This document shows, in pieces, positions 25,273 to 33,890 of a DNA stretch of 40,454 nt. Position numbers and translations under genes: made by a program. A model generated the notes under the pieces. The model searched no databases and was not told the origin of the DNA. It saw only the letters and a program-made list of their open reading frames with translations. The stretch comes from an uncultured Alphaproteobacteria bacterium. Its GTDB lineage: Bacteria; Pseudomonadota; Alphaproteobacteria; Thalassobaculales; Thalassobaculaceae. Positions within the stretch are counted from its first letter, which is position 1. The number at the start of each line of letters is the position of its first letter. The DNA lies in assembly GCA_902578675.1 (NCBI GenBank), contig CACHDV010000010.1, positions 1-40,454 on the forward strand, read 5' to 3'.

Positions 25273-25293
25273 CGACTGGTGTTTTATCAGTCG
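25273..25293 (-). other. Short leader hairpin upstream of the DAHP synthase gene
   Basis: Arms CGACTG and CAGTCG with a nine-base loop are followed on the minus strand, six bases later, by TTTTT. This is attenuator-like in shape, but the stem is only six base pairs and no leader peptide rich in aromatic residues was found, so chance is quite possible. The rest of the 274-bp divergent gap (25221-25494) shows nothing else I can name. Confidence 0.25.
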
Positions 25294-25494
25294 ATTCGCA
25301 GGAAGTGAACTATTTCTAGATCAAAAAATCAATGTTTTATGACATTTGCGTTGTAACAAGAAGTATTTCCGCCCGTATAATTTTCTAATTTTTTTGGGTT
25401 ATGCTATACATAGTTCTCTACTTTTCAGGATTAAAACTGTATACGTCGAGGTTAATAATCTCAGCCTTCGACAGCCATCAAAGCGAAATGATCT

Positions 25495-26823
25495 GTGTTT
25501 GCTATTTCTTTTCTTCTTACTGCTCGGCGTAGAACCAAAAATGCGTCCCTTAACCAAGGGACGAATAAAAGTAATGATAGTGATACAAACTTCGCCACAA
25601 AAATAACGGCTGGAAAGCTTATCCTAGTCATATTTTCTCCATTTGCTGCAGGTTATTTCCTGTCTTACTTATTTCGTTCTACAAACGCGATAATTGCTCC
25701 ACAACTGATAAGTGAGGTCGGCTTAGATGCTGGGGATCTTGGGTTTCTTACTGCCACATATTTTCTTACATTTTCCTTATTTCAAATTCCCTTAGGTATT
25801 TTGCTTGATAGATATGGTCCTCGAAGAGTACAAACGTTACTTCTATTGTTCGCAGCTGGCGGAGCTGTACTATTCTCTCTTGGCACAAACACGACTGTTT
25901 TGGCTCTCGGCAGAGGTTTTATAGGACTTGGGGTAGCCGGCTGTTTGATGGGAGCTGTAAAAGCTGCCACAATTTGGTTTGATGATCGCCACTGGCCTCT
26001 GATCAACGGCAGTTTTCTTGCTATTGGTGGACTAGGAGCCGTTGCTGCGACGGCTCCTCTTGAGATGATGTTGGCTTTTTTTACTTGGCGAGAGATATTC
26101 CAGTTTCTGGCAATTGCAACACTCTCAGTTTCCCTACTAATTTTCACCATAGTTCCTGAACGCAAAACAAGTATATCACTCCCGACCCTCCGGCATCAGA
26201 TAATTGAGCTGGGCTCCATATACACCAACCAAGAGTTTTGGAAATGTGCGCCTCTTATTAGCACTAGTCTCGCGGCAAATATGGCTATACAGGGTCTTTG
26301 GGCTGGCCCATGGTTAAAGGATGTCGCCAGTTTAGATAGAGGACTTGTCGCAAATTATTTATTGTTGCTGGCCCTCGCACTTGCAATAGGTTCTTTAATA
26401 ACTGGCGCACTCGCAAACTGGTTAGAAAAATTTAAAGTATCGTTGCTAACTTTTTTCACTGCCTCGATGCTTTTGTTTATGATTAGTCAACTTTTAATAA
26501 TCTTCGAGTTAGCACCAACTTCTATCTACCCCTGGCTTGCATTTGGACTACTCGCAAACTCTGCAATGGTGGTTTACGCGCATTTGACCCGATTTTTTCC
26601 CAATGAATTATCTGGCCGGGTCATCACTGCGGTAAATGTGATGACTTTTGGAGGCGTGTTCTTGATACAATACCTCATAGGGGAGATAATAAATTTCTTC
26701 CCAACAGGCGAAAATGGCACATACAGTTCCGAAGGATTTTTTTGGGGTTTTGGATTAGCTTTACTGGCGCAATTCCTATCATTCATTTGGTTTATACTGC
26801 CCAGATCTGCGAAAATAGGGTGA
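25495..26823 (+). CDS. Major facilitator superfamily transporter
   Basis: This 442-aa integral membrane carrier has 12 predicted helices. After about 35 polar residues TM1 runs from LILVIFSPFAAGYFLSYLF. The MFS motif A region follows TM2 (GILLDRYGPRRVQ), and TM4 is GRGFIGLGVAGCLMGAVKA. The family moves small solutes by proton or anion coupling; the substrate is unknown. No ATG precedes TM1 in this frame; the GTG at 25495 is the only standard start, two codons after a stop and with a weak SD, so the true N-terminus is uncertain. It is divergent from the DAHP synthase gene and followed 126 bp later by the aminotransferase, with which it may work. Confidence 0.87.
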   Translation: MFAISFLLTARRRTKNASLNQGTNKSNDSDTNFATKITAGKLILVIFSPFAAGYFLSYLFRSTNAIIAPQLISEVGLDAGDLGFLTATYFLTFSLFQIPLGILLDRYGPRRVQTLLLLFAAGGAVLFSLGTNTTVLALGRGFIGLGVAGCLMGAVKAATIWFDDRHWPLINGSFLAIGGLGAVAATAPLEMMLAFFTWREIFQFLAIATLSVSLLIFTIVPERKTSISLPTLRHQIIELGSIYTNQEFWKCAPLISTSLAANMAIQGLWAGPWLKDVASLDRGLVANYLLLLALALAIGSLITGALANWLEKFKVSLLTFFTASMLLFMISQLLIIFELAPTSIYPWLAFGLLANSAMVVYAHLTRFFPNELSGRVITAVNVMTFGGVFLIQYLIGEIINFFPTGENGTYSSEGFFWGFGLALLAQFLSFIWFILPRSAKIG

Positions 26824-26949
26824 GTTTCAAAACGATTTGTAAACTCGAACGAGTGTGATGATTAATTTTCATGAAAGACAATGTAGCATTTATTGAAAAA
26901 GCTTCTATAGTCTTTGGTTATAAGAGTTTTTAAATTCAGGGAGAGTTCT

Positions 26950-28338
26950 ATGCCAGTGAAGCCTAATTCGCCAGAAGCAAGGGACGTCGCTTATTTAGTG
27001 CACCCTTACACGAATCTCCGAGCCAATGAGGAACAAGGCCCTATGATTATAGAAAAGGGCGAGGGAGTGTATGTTTGGGACAATGGCGGTAAAAAATATA
27101 TTGAGGGGATGGCTGGCCTCTGGTCGACCTCGTTAGGTTTTCAACACAAAAGATTAGTAGCTGCTGCTACGAAACAGCTTGAAACCCTTCCATACTACCA
27201 TCTCTTTGGGCAAAAGTCGCATCCTCCAAGCATCGACCTGGCGGAAAAACTCCTGAATGTAGCTCCTGATACTGTCTCTAAAGTGTTTTTTAATAACTCG
27301 GGATCAGAAGCCAACGATACAGCGATAAAGATCATATGGTACTATAACAACGCACGTGGGCGTCACCAGAAGAAAAAAATAATCGGCAGAATAAATGGTT
27401 ACCATGGTATCACTCTTGCTTCTTCAAGCCTAACCGGCCGCTCTTTAAATCATGCAGGGTTTGATGTACCGCTAGAAAAATTCATACACACAAACAACCC
27501 GCACTATTACAGATTTGGCGAAGATGGTGAAACTGAGGAAGACTTTGCAACGCGTATGGCAAATGATTTAGATCAGCTCATAATTGATGAAGGTCCTGAA
27601 ACCGTGGCAGCTTTTTTTGCTGAACCTATAATGGGAGCTGGCGGTGTCATCACCCCACCAAAAACCTATTTTGAAAAGATACAGGCAGTGCTAAAAAAAC
27701 ATGATGTTTTATTTGTTGCCGACGAGGTAATTTGTGGTTTTTGTAGAACTGGTAATTTTTGGGCATCAGAGACTTTCAATATAGAGCCCGACATTCTCGT
27801 CTGCGCAAAAGCGTTGTCGTCAAGCTATTTGCCTATCTCTGGCACGATGATAAGCGATGACATTTATCAAGCTATTGCCGACGCAAGTAGTAAACTTGGC
27901 GTTTTTGGACATGGATATACCTACTCTGGTCATCCGGTTGCCGCAGCTGTAGCACTTGAAACACTGTCAATTTATGAAGAGGAAGATATTCTTGGACACG
28001 TAAGAAGTGTTATGGGCTTATACCAGGAACGTCTAAACAGTTTTGCCGACCATCCACTAGTAGGAGAGGTTCGTGGGGAAGGGTTGATAGGAGCGACAGA
28101 ATTAGTCCGCGATAAATCCTGCAAGGAAGCTTTTGCACCAACAGACAATGTTGGAGGAACAATCAGTAATATTTGTTTAAAGCATGGTCTCATACTTCGA
28201 CCTGTTGGTGACTCTATGTGTTTTTGTCCCCCATTGATTATTACGGAGAGCGAAATAAATGCGTTGTTTGATGCTTATGCGGTCGCCTTAAATGAAGGAC
28301 TAGATCATCTCACTAAGGAAGGAAAGGCTGTTGCCTAA
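26950..28338 (+). CDS. Class III (omega-amino) pyridoxal-phosphate aminotransferase
   Basis: This 462-aa enzyme belongs to the class III transaminases that use terminal amines such as putrescine, beta-alanine, taurine or GABA with pyruvate or 2-oxoglutarate. It shows GLWSTSLGF near the N-terminus, FFNNSGSEANDTAIK (phosphate binding), NGYHGIT, AAFFAEPIMGAGG and FVADEVICGFCRTG, with the PLP Lys287 in CAKALSSSYLP. The opening resembles putrescine-pyruvate (SpuC-like) transaminases, though substrate choice cannot be read with confidence. The ATG is chosen because GGGAGAG lies six bases upstream; a TTG 12 codons earlier is an alternative. It is convergent with the PhyH gene at 28480-29379. Confidence 0.93.
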   Translation: MPVKPNSPEARDVAYLVHPYTNLRANEEQGPMIIEKGEGVYVWDNGGKKYIEGMAGLWSTSLGFQHKRLVAAATKQLETLPYYHLFGQKSHPPSIDLAEKLLNVAPDTVSKVFFNNSGSEANDTAIKIIWYYNNARGRHQKKKIIGRINGYHGITLASSSLTGRSLNHAGFDVPLEKFIHTNNPHYYRFGEDGETEEDFATRMANDLDQLIIDEGPETVAAFFAEPIMGAGGVITPPKTYFEKIQAVLKKHDVLFVADEVICGFCRTGNFWASETFNIEPDILVCAKALSSSYLPISGTMISDDIYQAIADASSKLGVFGHGYTYSGHPVAAAVALETLSIYEEEDILGHVRSVMGLYQERLNSFADHPLVGEVRGEGLIGATELVRDKSCKEAFAPTDNVGGTISNICLKHGLILRPVGDSMCFCPPLIITESEINALFDAYAVALNEGLDHLTKEGKAVA

Positions 28339-28479
28339 CTAGGTAGTGAAATATTTGAAAAAAACTTGACTAAGCTCGAGAGCCACTAAGACTTTGTTAT
28401 CTTAAAATTCATACAGAGAACTAGACGCGGTTCTCGAGATACTTTTACTTAAGTGCTATTTCACTCTTCTAAAAATCAA

Positions 28480-29379
28480 CTAATCTGCATCTTCTTTGTC
28501 ATGCGCAAGATTGTTATCAAAAGCGAAATACCTTGATTTCATTCCTCGCTGGTTTTCGTAAATTGACCCGTCAAATTTTGCTGGTGGATATGGTAGTCTT
28601 ATTGGCGTATCGACCACTCTTGGCTCGAGAGTAGAAACACCAGCTATCATTCTTGACTCATACTCTTCCCAAGGCTCGTTGAACCTTCGTAAATCCCAAG
28701 CGTCAGCTGCAGCCGCCTGATACAAAAGAAGGACACGATCTTCTCCAGAAAGATTCTGCTCTGACCCATGAACGGCCCTCACATGATGAAAGCTGCACGC
28801 TCCCGCTTTACCTGTCACCCGCGCGGCCTTAGAAAAATCAAGTGGACAGGTATCGGGATCAATTGCACCAGCAAAAAATCCATTAGCGTGATGGTCATAA
28901 GTCGGCCCCTTGTGGGAACCTGGCATAATTAGTAAAGGCCCATTCTCCTCGGTCATATCATCCAACATCACACCGATAGCTAACACATCATCGTTTGTGT
29001 GGGGATAAAAAGCCCAATCCTGATGCCACTCAACCGGGGAGCCATATTCGGCTGCCTTAATATTTATTTTGCCGCCGTGGAGCCTTTGGTCAGGCCCTAT
29101 AAGCTTAGTTAGAATTGAAACAATATTTGGCGTTTGCGCCATTTCTCGAAAAATAGGATGAACTTTATATGGCTCCTTTATTCTGCGCACTCTCGGATTA
29201 TCAGGCGTATGAGATGGTTCCAAGTCATACACGTTATCGTGATCGTCCAATCCTCGCGCTTTGTCTATGAGCTCACCCAAAACTGAGCGCATAGCTGAAA
29301 TCTCATCTTGCGAGTAAACGTCTTCTACAACTAAATACCCATTTTCATGGTAGAATTTTGCTTCATCATTACTGATCAT
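28480..29379 (-). CDS. Phytanoyl-CoA-dioxygenase-family (PhyH) protein
   Basis: This 299-aa Fe(II)/2-oxoglutarate oxygenase has the metal triad His119-x-Asp121 (EWHQDWAFYPHTND) and distal His204 (VRAVHGS), with Arg215 as the likely 2-oxoglutarate contact. The Asp is present, so this is a hydroxylase-type site and not the Ala/Gly site of halogenases. MPGSHKGPTYDHH and YENQRGMKSRYF are further family features. The ATG has TGGAG upstream. It is the last gene of a minus-strand operon with the hydrolase, barrel protein, EamA carrier and two-TM protein (gaps 24-66 bp). PhyH proteins hydroxylate fatty acyl-CoAs, betaines such as ectoine, phosphonates and others; the substrate here is unknown. Confidence 0.92.
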   Translation of the reverse strand: MISNDEAKFYHENGYLVVEDVYSQDEISAMRSVLGELIDKARGLDDHDNVYDLEPSHTPDNPRVRRIKEPYKVHPIFREMAQTPNIVSILTKLIGPDQRLHGGKINIKAAEYGSPVEWHQDWAFYPHTNDDVLAIGVMLDDMTEENGPLLIMPGSHKGPTYDHHANGFFAGAIDPDTCPLDFSKAARVTGKAGACSFHHVRAVHGSEQNLSGEDRVLLLYQAAAADAWDLRRFNEPWEEYESRMIAGVSTLEPRVVDTPIRLPYPPAKFDGSIYENQRGMKSRYFAFDNNLAHDKEDAD

Positions 29380-29408
29380 TGCGAACTCCAGTATTGTTGT
29401 ATAATAGG

Positions 29409-29702
29409 CTATTTATCTTCTGACTTATCTTTTACCGCATTATTTGCAACTGCCTCTATTTTTTTTCTTCGCCGCCGAAGTCTGAAATCTGTCCAGACGT
29501 ACATAAGCAAGCCAACTACGACACCGTAAATCCCGTATAAAATAATATTTTCCAGTGTGACAGGAGGACCTGGCGCTATGTAACCAAAGTGTTGTGTGAT
29601 TGCTAATAGTACCGTTAACGAAACTGCGTTAATGATTGCACGCCCTTTGGGCGTTTCTATCCATCGAAGCTCTGGTTCCTTTATGTTTTGATTTTTTTCC
29701 AT
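29409..29702 (-). CDS. Small two-transmembrane-helix protein
   Basis: I do not recognise this 97-aa protein. Two hydrophobic helices are clear (AIINAVSLTVLLAITQHFGYI and NIILYGIYGVVVGLLMYVW), linked by a short proline-rich loop (APGPPVTLE). The tail is strongly basic (FRLRRRRKKIE) and then acidic/polar, so the C-terminus should face the cytoplasm. The ATG follows GAGGT six bases upstream. It lies between the EamA carrier gene (66 bp) and the PhyH gene (29 bp), so it is co-transcribed with both, and may be a carrier subunit or a membrane anchor. Confidence 0.72.
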   Translation of the reverse strand: MEKNQNIKEPELRWIETPKGRAIINAVSLTVLLAITQHFGYIAPGPPVTLENIILYGIYGVVVGLLMYVWTDFRLRRRRKKIEAVANNAVKDKSEDK

Positions 29703-29768
29703 TTTTTACCTCGATCGACCTAATGAACATTTAGATTAAACGTTTGGTAAGAATGCAATAGCAAGCTT

Positions 29769-30680
29769 TTATTTTGTAAACATTAGCAGAATTAAGATCC
29801 CCGACACAACAAGCACCATGCCTAAGATTTCTATCTTTGACGATTTTTCTCCAAAAATGAAATAGGAAACCAAAAGTGCAAATATAAATTCTATTTGCGC
29901 CAGAGCCTTTACGTAAGTTACACGTTGTATTGTTAAAGCAGTGAACCAACCGATTGAACCAAGGGCACTAGTGACTCCAACAAATATACATTGCCGCCAC
30001 AGAGTTATCATTTTTTTTATATCGGCTGGGGTATTTACTACTACGAGTATTCCTAGGCCAACAGTTTGAAAGAGCAACACACTTAGTAATGTTAGAGCAG
30101 AAGTTAGTAAGAAATTTATACCCTCCAGAGATAAGCTTGCATCTCGGATAAAAAACGACCCAATACCAAAAGCCAGACCGCATAGGAGCCCTATTCCGGC
30201 CGAGGAATTAAAGAAAAACAATCTTATCTGCTCTTTATTGAATTCAATATTGGTAAGGCTTATTAACACCACCCCAACCACCGATATTCCAACAGCAATC
30301 CAACCCGAAAAGCTTAAAATATCCTCAAAAAAAATAGCGCCAATAAAAGCTGCTATTATTGCCTCACTCCTTACATAAGTTGAGCCAATAGCGAAGTTAC
30401 GCAATTTGAACAAAAGAATTAAAAGGAATGTTCCAGTGAGCTGGCAAATTGCAGCTAGTAAACAATAATGAAAAAATTCTATATTTAATATTCCAATGTG
30501 TGGAGCATGAGCGTTCCACAGAGCTAGGCAATAGATAGCTGCTATCGGCAATCCAAAGACAAATCTCACCCAGGTGGCCGAAGCAGCCGAGAGTTTTTCC
30601 GCAAGCCTTTTTTGACCGGCATTTCTGGCAGTTTGCAGGGCGGTGGCGATTAATACAATCACCACCCATAAATGTTCCAC
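29769..30680 (-). CDS. EamA/DMT-family transporter
   Basis: This 303-aa carrier has about ten hydrophobic helices arranged as two EamA repeats (first about residues 1-140, second about 150-300). The family moves amino acids, nucleobases, drugs or other small metabolites, in or out. Seen are FGLPIAAIYCLAL, RSEAIIAAFIGAIFFED (helix 4 of repeat one) and ALAQIEFIFALLVSYFIFGEKSS (the same place in repeat two). A GTG start is used (EHLWVV next) with weak SD; no ATG fits. The stop lies 66 bp before the two-TM protein. In this operon it likely carries the substrate or product of the oxygenase or hydrolase. Confidence 0.9.
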   Translation of the reverse strand: MEHLWVVIVLIATALQTARNAGQKRLAEKLSAASATWVRFVFGLPIAAIYCLALWNAHAPHIGILNIEFFHYCLLAAICQLTGTFLLILLFKLRNFAIGSTYVRSEAIIAAFIGAIFFEDILSFSGWIAVGISVVGVVLISLTNIEFNKEQIRLFFFNSSAGIGLLCGLAFGIGSFFIRDASLSLEGINFLLTSALTLLSVLLFQTVGLGILVVVNTPADIKKMITLWRQCIFVGVTSALGSIGWFTALTIQRVTYVKALAQIEFIFALLVSYFIFGEKSSKIEILGMVLVVSGILILLMFTK

Positions 30681-30704
30681 TTAACTACTCACAAGTCAGA
30701 GGTT

Positions 30705-31337
30705 TTATACAAAGCGTTCATATCGTTTTGCCAGCAACCGAATATGATCTCTAAAATGGGGTCTGATCTTTGAACTCCAGGGCGTATCGATTGCTTCTGA
30801 CCAAGCCTCAGAGTAGGTAACACCCTCAGACTCTAAATGATACAATGCAACGTAGTCATGCGTTCCACCGGCACTTTTAAACCGTCTCGCCGACAATACT
30901 CCTGGGACAGACGACAAATTGGGTATGTGCTCTTCGTTGTACCAAGCGTTGAAATCCTTTTCCACGACTTCATCTACATTTATTGCAACCATAAGGATAG
31001 CATTGGCTTCGGTAGGAGCCAATTGTTCTCCCGGGAAAATTTGTGTGCCTTCAAAACGCAATATTCGATCACACATGCCCGTCACACGTTTAGACCATGG
31101 CGAAAGATTTTGGTATGCAATATTTTTATATTGAGAACCTTGCAATACCTTAACCGAGTTCAGATCATATGTAGCAATGGAATAGCGGTTATTATCTACG
31201 CCTATCCATCTTTCACATAGATCAAATCCCGTAACATTTTGCCGTTCAGGAATGTGTTCGAAGTCGTACCAATCGTGAAATTCATCTTCTGGGACGCCAG
31301 AAAAATCAAAAGATGCTATTAATAATCCCCTACCCAT
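30705..31337 (-). CDS. Duplicated dimeric alpha/beta-barrel (EthD/ABM-like) protein
   Basis: This 210-aa protein contains two copies of one domain. The first has HDWYDFEHIPERQNVTGF, the second NAWYNEEHIPNLSSVPGVLSARRF: a WY-x-x-EHIP signature about 110 residues apart. The signature is that of small alpha/beta-barrel proteins related to EthD and antibiotic-biosynthesis monooxygenases. Members may bind or degrade small organic molecules without a cofactor, or only assist other enzymes. The ATG has AAGGAATG upstream. It starts 56 bp after the AstE-like gene and ends 24 bp before the EamA gene. No catalytic residues can be named, but the His of EHIP is kept in both halves. Confidence 0.8.
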   Translation of the reverse strand: MGRGLLIASFDFSGVPEDEFHDWYDFEHIPERQNVTGFDLCERWIGVDNNRYSIATYDLNSVKVLQGSQYKNIAYQNLSPWSKRVTGMCDRILRFEGTQIFPGEQLAPTEANAILMVAINVDEVVEKDFNAWYNEEHIPNLSSVPGVLSARRFKSAGGTHDYVALYHLESEGVTYSEAWSEAIDTPWSSKIRPHFRDHIRLLAKRYERFV

Positions 31338-31393
31338 TTTTCATTCCTTTTGATGTATGTAGCAGTCAACAATGTATTAACATCTAGAAGGGC

Positions 31394-32350
31394 CTACGAT
31401 CGCTGGCATAGCCTTAATTTTCTAACACCAGCACCAGGGCTATGGTTTGGCATCATAAGAAGACAATCATCATATGGCGTCATGATATCTTTGTCGCCGT
31501 CTTGAGCTATCTTGGTTCCCTTTTTTTCAATGATTTCCATACCCACGAATGGTTCGCAGAATTGAAAATTGTCTGTTGAAGCTGTTATACCATGCGTCAC
31601 ATCCCACATCGCCGCAGTTCCAGGTTCCTTTGCCTCAGGTGAGAGACGATCATTTATAAAATTAGGGTCAACTACTTTGCAGGCTCGAAGGAAATGCAAT
31701 GCTGTGTCGAGGGCAACTACGCCTGTATCAGAAGCCCAATGCTGTCCGCATTCGACAAGAAGTCCTACCTTTGAATTTTGGGTGTCATTGAATGGTGTAT
31801 ATTCAATTAATCGCTTCCCTACGACATGACCTGATCCGCACATAATATGAGCAGGAAAATTCACTTTCGTAACGAACTCTCTTTCTTTTAGAAGGCCATT
31901 ACAGATCATTAAAGGCTGTGAGAAGGTTCCCATGGAATGGATATCTAAAAGAAGATCAACTTCATCAAAAATTGGTCGCAGCTCCCGTGCCCTTTGAAGC
32001 TCAGAGGTTTTTTCCAGTCCATCTAGCCTATCTTCAACCCATACTCTATTGAAATCCTCATCAATAAATCTTGAAAGACTGGGGGCAGAAGGATCAAAAG
32101 TTGAATATGCAAGATGGTTTACAAAAGCCAGTGTAAGCTTTCCATTTATTGGCCTAATACCGTCTTTTAAAAGTCTATCGAGGGCAATCGCACCGCATAT
32201 TTCATTACCATGGGTAACAGCATTGATCATTACATGAGGACCCGAATTTCCGCTATCAAAGCTGGTGACAAATTCAACGCCAATATTGCTTTCTCTATAA
32301 GGCTCAATGTCTGGTGCCTTTAATTCAACGGTAAACTTTTCACTAACCAC
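31394..32350 (-). CDS. AstE/AspA-family succinylglutamate desuccinylase/aspartoacylase-like hydrolase
   Basis: This 318-aa protein is a zinc carboxypeptidase-fold amidohydrolase. The zinc residues are His47 and Glu50 in NAVTHGNE and His138 in LDIHSMG. DEDFNRVW follows, typical of the family, and VECGQHW supplies the catalytic Glu. Relatives remove an acyl group from N-acyl amino acids. The start is GTG 32350 with AGAGAGG five bases upstream; a TTG 10 codons earlier is less supported. It is the first gene of the operon down to 28480. A divergent promoter region of about 130 bp separates it from the MFS gene. Confidence 0.88.
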   Translation of the reverse strand: MVSEKFTVELKAPDIEPYRESNIGVEFVTSFDSGNSGPHVMINAVTHGNEICGAIALDRLLKDGIRPINGKLTLAFVNHLAYSTFDPSAPSLSRFIDEDFNRVWVEDRLDGLEKTSELQRARELRPIFDEVDLLLDIHSMGTFSQPLMICNGLLKEREFVTKVNFPAHIMCGSGHVVGKRLIEYTPFNDTQNSKVGLLVECGQHWASDTGVVALDTALHFLRACKVVDPNFINDRLSPEAKEPGTAAMWDVTHGITASTDNFQFCEPFVGMEIIEKKGTKIAQDGDKDIMTPYDDCLLMMPNHSPGAGVRKLRLCQRS

Positions 32351-32479
32351 TTTCACCTCTCTAAACTTTTGAAGAAACAATCGCTAAGCCATCAATTTAT
32401 ATAAAGCAGAATATCTCGAGTTACCTTATACTACCGTTATTTACACAAAAAACTATAGTGATTTGAGTCTGTAAACAGC

Positions 32480-33850
32480 ATGTCCAATTCGTTTAAAATG
32501 CTTGCCGTATTAGTCGCTATAAGTCTTGGGGCAATGATCGGTCCCCTAGATACTTCAGTAAATGTAGCATTTCCTTATATTGTTAAGGATCTTAATCAGC
32601 CTTTAGAAATGATCCGGTACGTCGTTATTTGTTATGTTCTGACATACTCCAGCCTCATGCTCGTTTGCGGTAAGCTCGGTGATATACATGGTCAGCGACG
32701 GATTTTCTTTATAGGACTTATAATCAGTGGTGCTTCATTCATTCTTATAGCTTTATCCTGGAGTTTTGAATCACTGCTTTTTTTTCGCTTTCTACAAGGT
32801 ATTGGTACAGGACTTACCACAAGCGTTGCGCCGGCAATGATAATTGCATTATATCCCGAAAAAAAAAGAGGCTATGCTGTTGGTTTGTTTACATTTATTT
32901 TCGCAATGGGCGGGCTTTTGGGTCCTATAGCGGGGGGATTTCTAGTAGAGCTTTTTGGTTGGCAAGCCGTTTTTTGGTTTAGAACACCACTTGCACTCGC
33001 ATCATTTATTATTTTAATTTTCACGAACTCTTTCGAAAGACGGCAAAATAACACCAGCCTAGATAAACTTGGGGCGATCTTGCTCATCTTATCGATTTTA
33101 ATGTGGTTGCTGGCTATAAATCAGCTGCACAATCTTAACCAAAACGGTATTTTATATATTTTTTATTTAGTGACATCAGCTAGCGCTTTTACCTTTTGGT
33201 TTATTCGTCAAGAAAACCACACTGAAGATCCGATATTAAATCTTAGTATTTTTAGGAATACTGAGTTTGTTATTTTAAACCTTGCGAGCTGTTTTACTTA
33301 CTTAGCAACTTTTAGTGTTATTTTATTCATACCTTTTTTCCTTTACCAAATTAGCACACTCTCCACTAATGATGCTGGACTGATTTTAGCTATTGGTTTT
33401 TTTGGCACTAGCATTGCTGGCATTTTGGGAGGCCGTCTTTTAAATCATCTTGGATCGCGACGTATCGGTTTTGCTGGGATTGTAATCACTGCCATTGGTC
33501 TCTGCGCTATAAGTCTGGTAAATGGTCCCGATGACATACCATGGATGCTACTAGCGCTTTTTATACAGGGATTTGGCACTGGTTTATTTCAAACTTCCTA
33601 CATGTATTCTATTACTGGCATGCTACCATCAGATCAACGAGGGGTGAGTGGCAGTATTACAATGCTAACCCGAACGATTGGAGTTGTTTCGGGAGTAACT
33701 ATTTTAACGCTTGTTTTTTCTTGGCTAGATGCCGCAGGCAACGAATTTCAAGAAAGTTTTAAATTTATTTTCAATCTTGTGGGTGGCGGTCTTTTTGTAT
33801 TTTTGCTAACTACATTGCCATGGCCACAGGTTTGGTTTCGCAAAATATAA
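32480..33850 (+). CDS. MFS transporter, DHA2/EmrB-like
   Basis: This 456-aa membrane protein has about 13-14 hydrophobic helices. MFS motif A is GKLGDIHGQRR between TM2 and TM3, and TM4 is FLQGIGTGLTTSVAPAM. SMIGPLDTSVNVAFPYI at the N-terminus is typical of the DHA2 group of drug or metabolite exporters. Export of a metabolite or intermediate is possible. It is divergent from the AstE-like gene and ends 40 bp before the ThDP enzyme. The ATG at 32480 shows no strong SD. Leu, Ile and Phe-rich stretches make the gene AT-rich. Confidence 0.9.
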   Translation: MSNSFKMLAVLVAISLGAMIGPLDTSVNVAFPYIVKDLNQPLEMIRYVVICYVLTYSSLMLVCGKLGDIHGQRRIFFIGLIISGASFILIALSWSFESLLFFRFLQGIGTGLTTSVAPAMIIALYPEKKRGYAVGLFTFIFAMGGLLGPIAGGFLVELFGWQAVFWFRTPLALASFIILIFTNSFERRQNNTSLDKLGAILLILSILMWLLAINQLHNLNQNGILYIFYLVTSASAFTFWFIRQENHTEDPILNLSIFRNTEFVILNLASCFTYLATFSVILFIPFFLYQISTLSTNDAGLILAIGFFGTSIAGILGGRLLNHLGSRRIGFAGIVITAIGLCAISLVNGPDDIPWMLLALFIQGFGTGLFQTSYMYSITGMLPSDQRGVSGSITMLTRTIGVVSGVTILTLVFSWLDAAGNEFQESFKFIFNLVGGGLFVFLLTTLPWPQVWFRKI

Positions 33851-33890
33851 TTACTTGGTCAATAAGCCCAGAAAGTGCCGGAGGTTCCCG

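Noticed and set aside
25346-25606. 86-aa plus-strand frame before the MFS gene
   Set aside because: It overlaps the MFS start in another frame, lacks homology and a good SD; considered as a frameshifted N-terminus but does not add an MFS segment.
28416-28435. GAGAAC / GTTCTC inverted repeat between convergent genes
   Set aside because: A six-base stem with an eight-base loop and no U-run is too weak to call a terminator.
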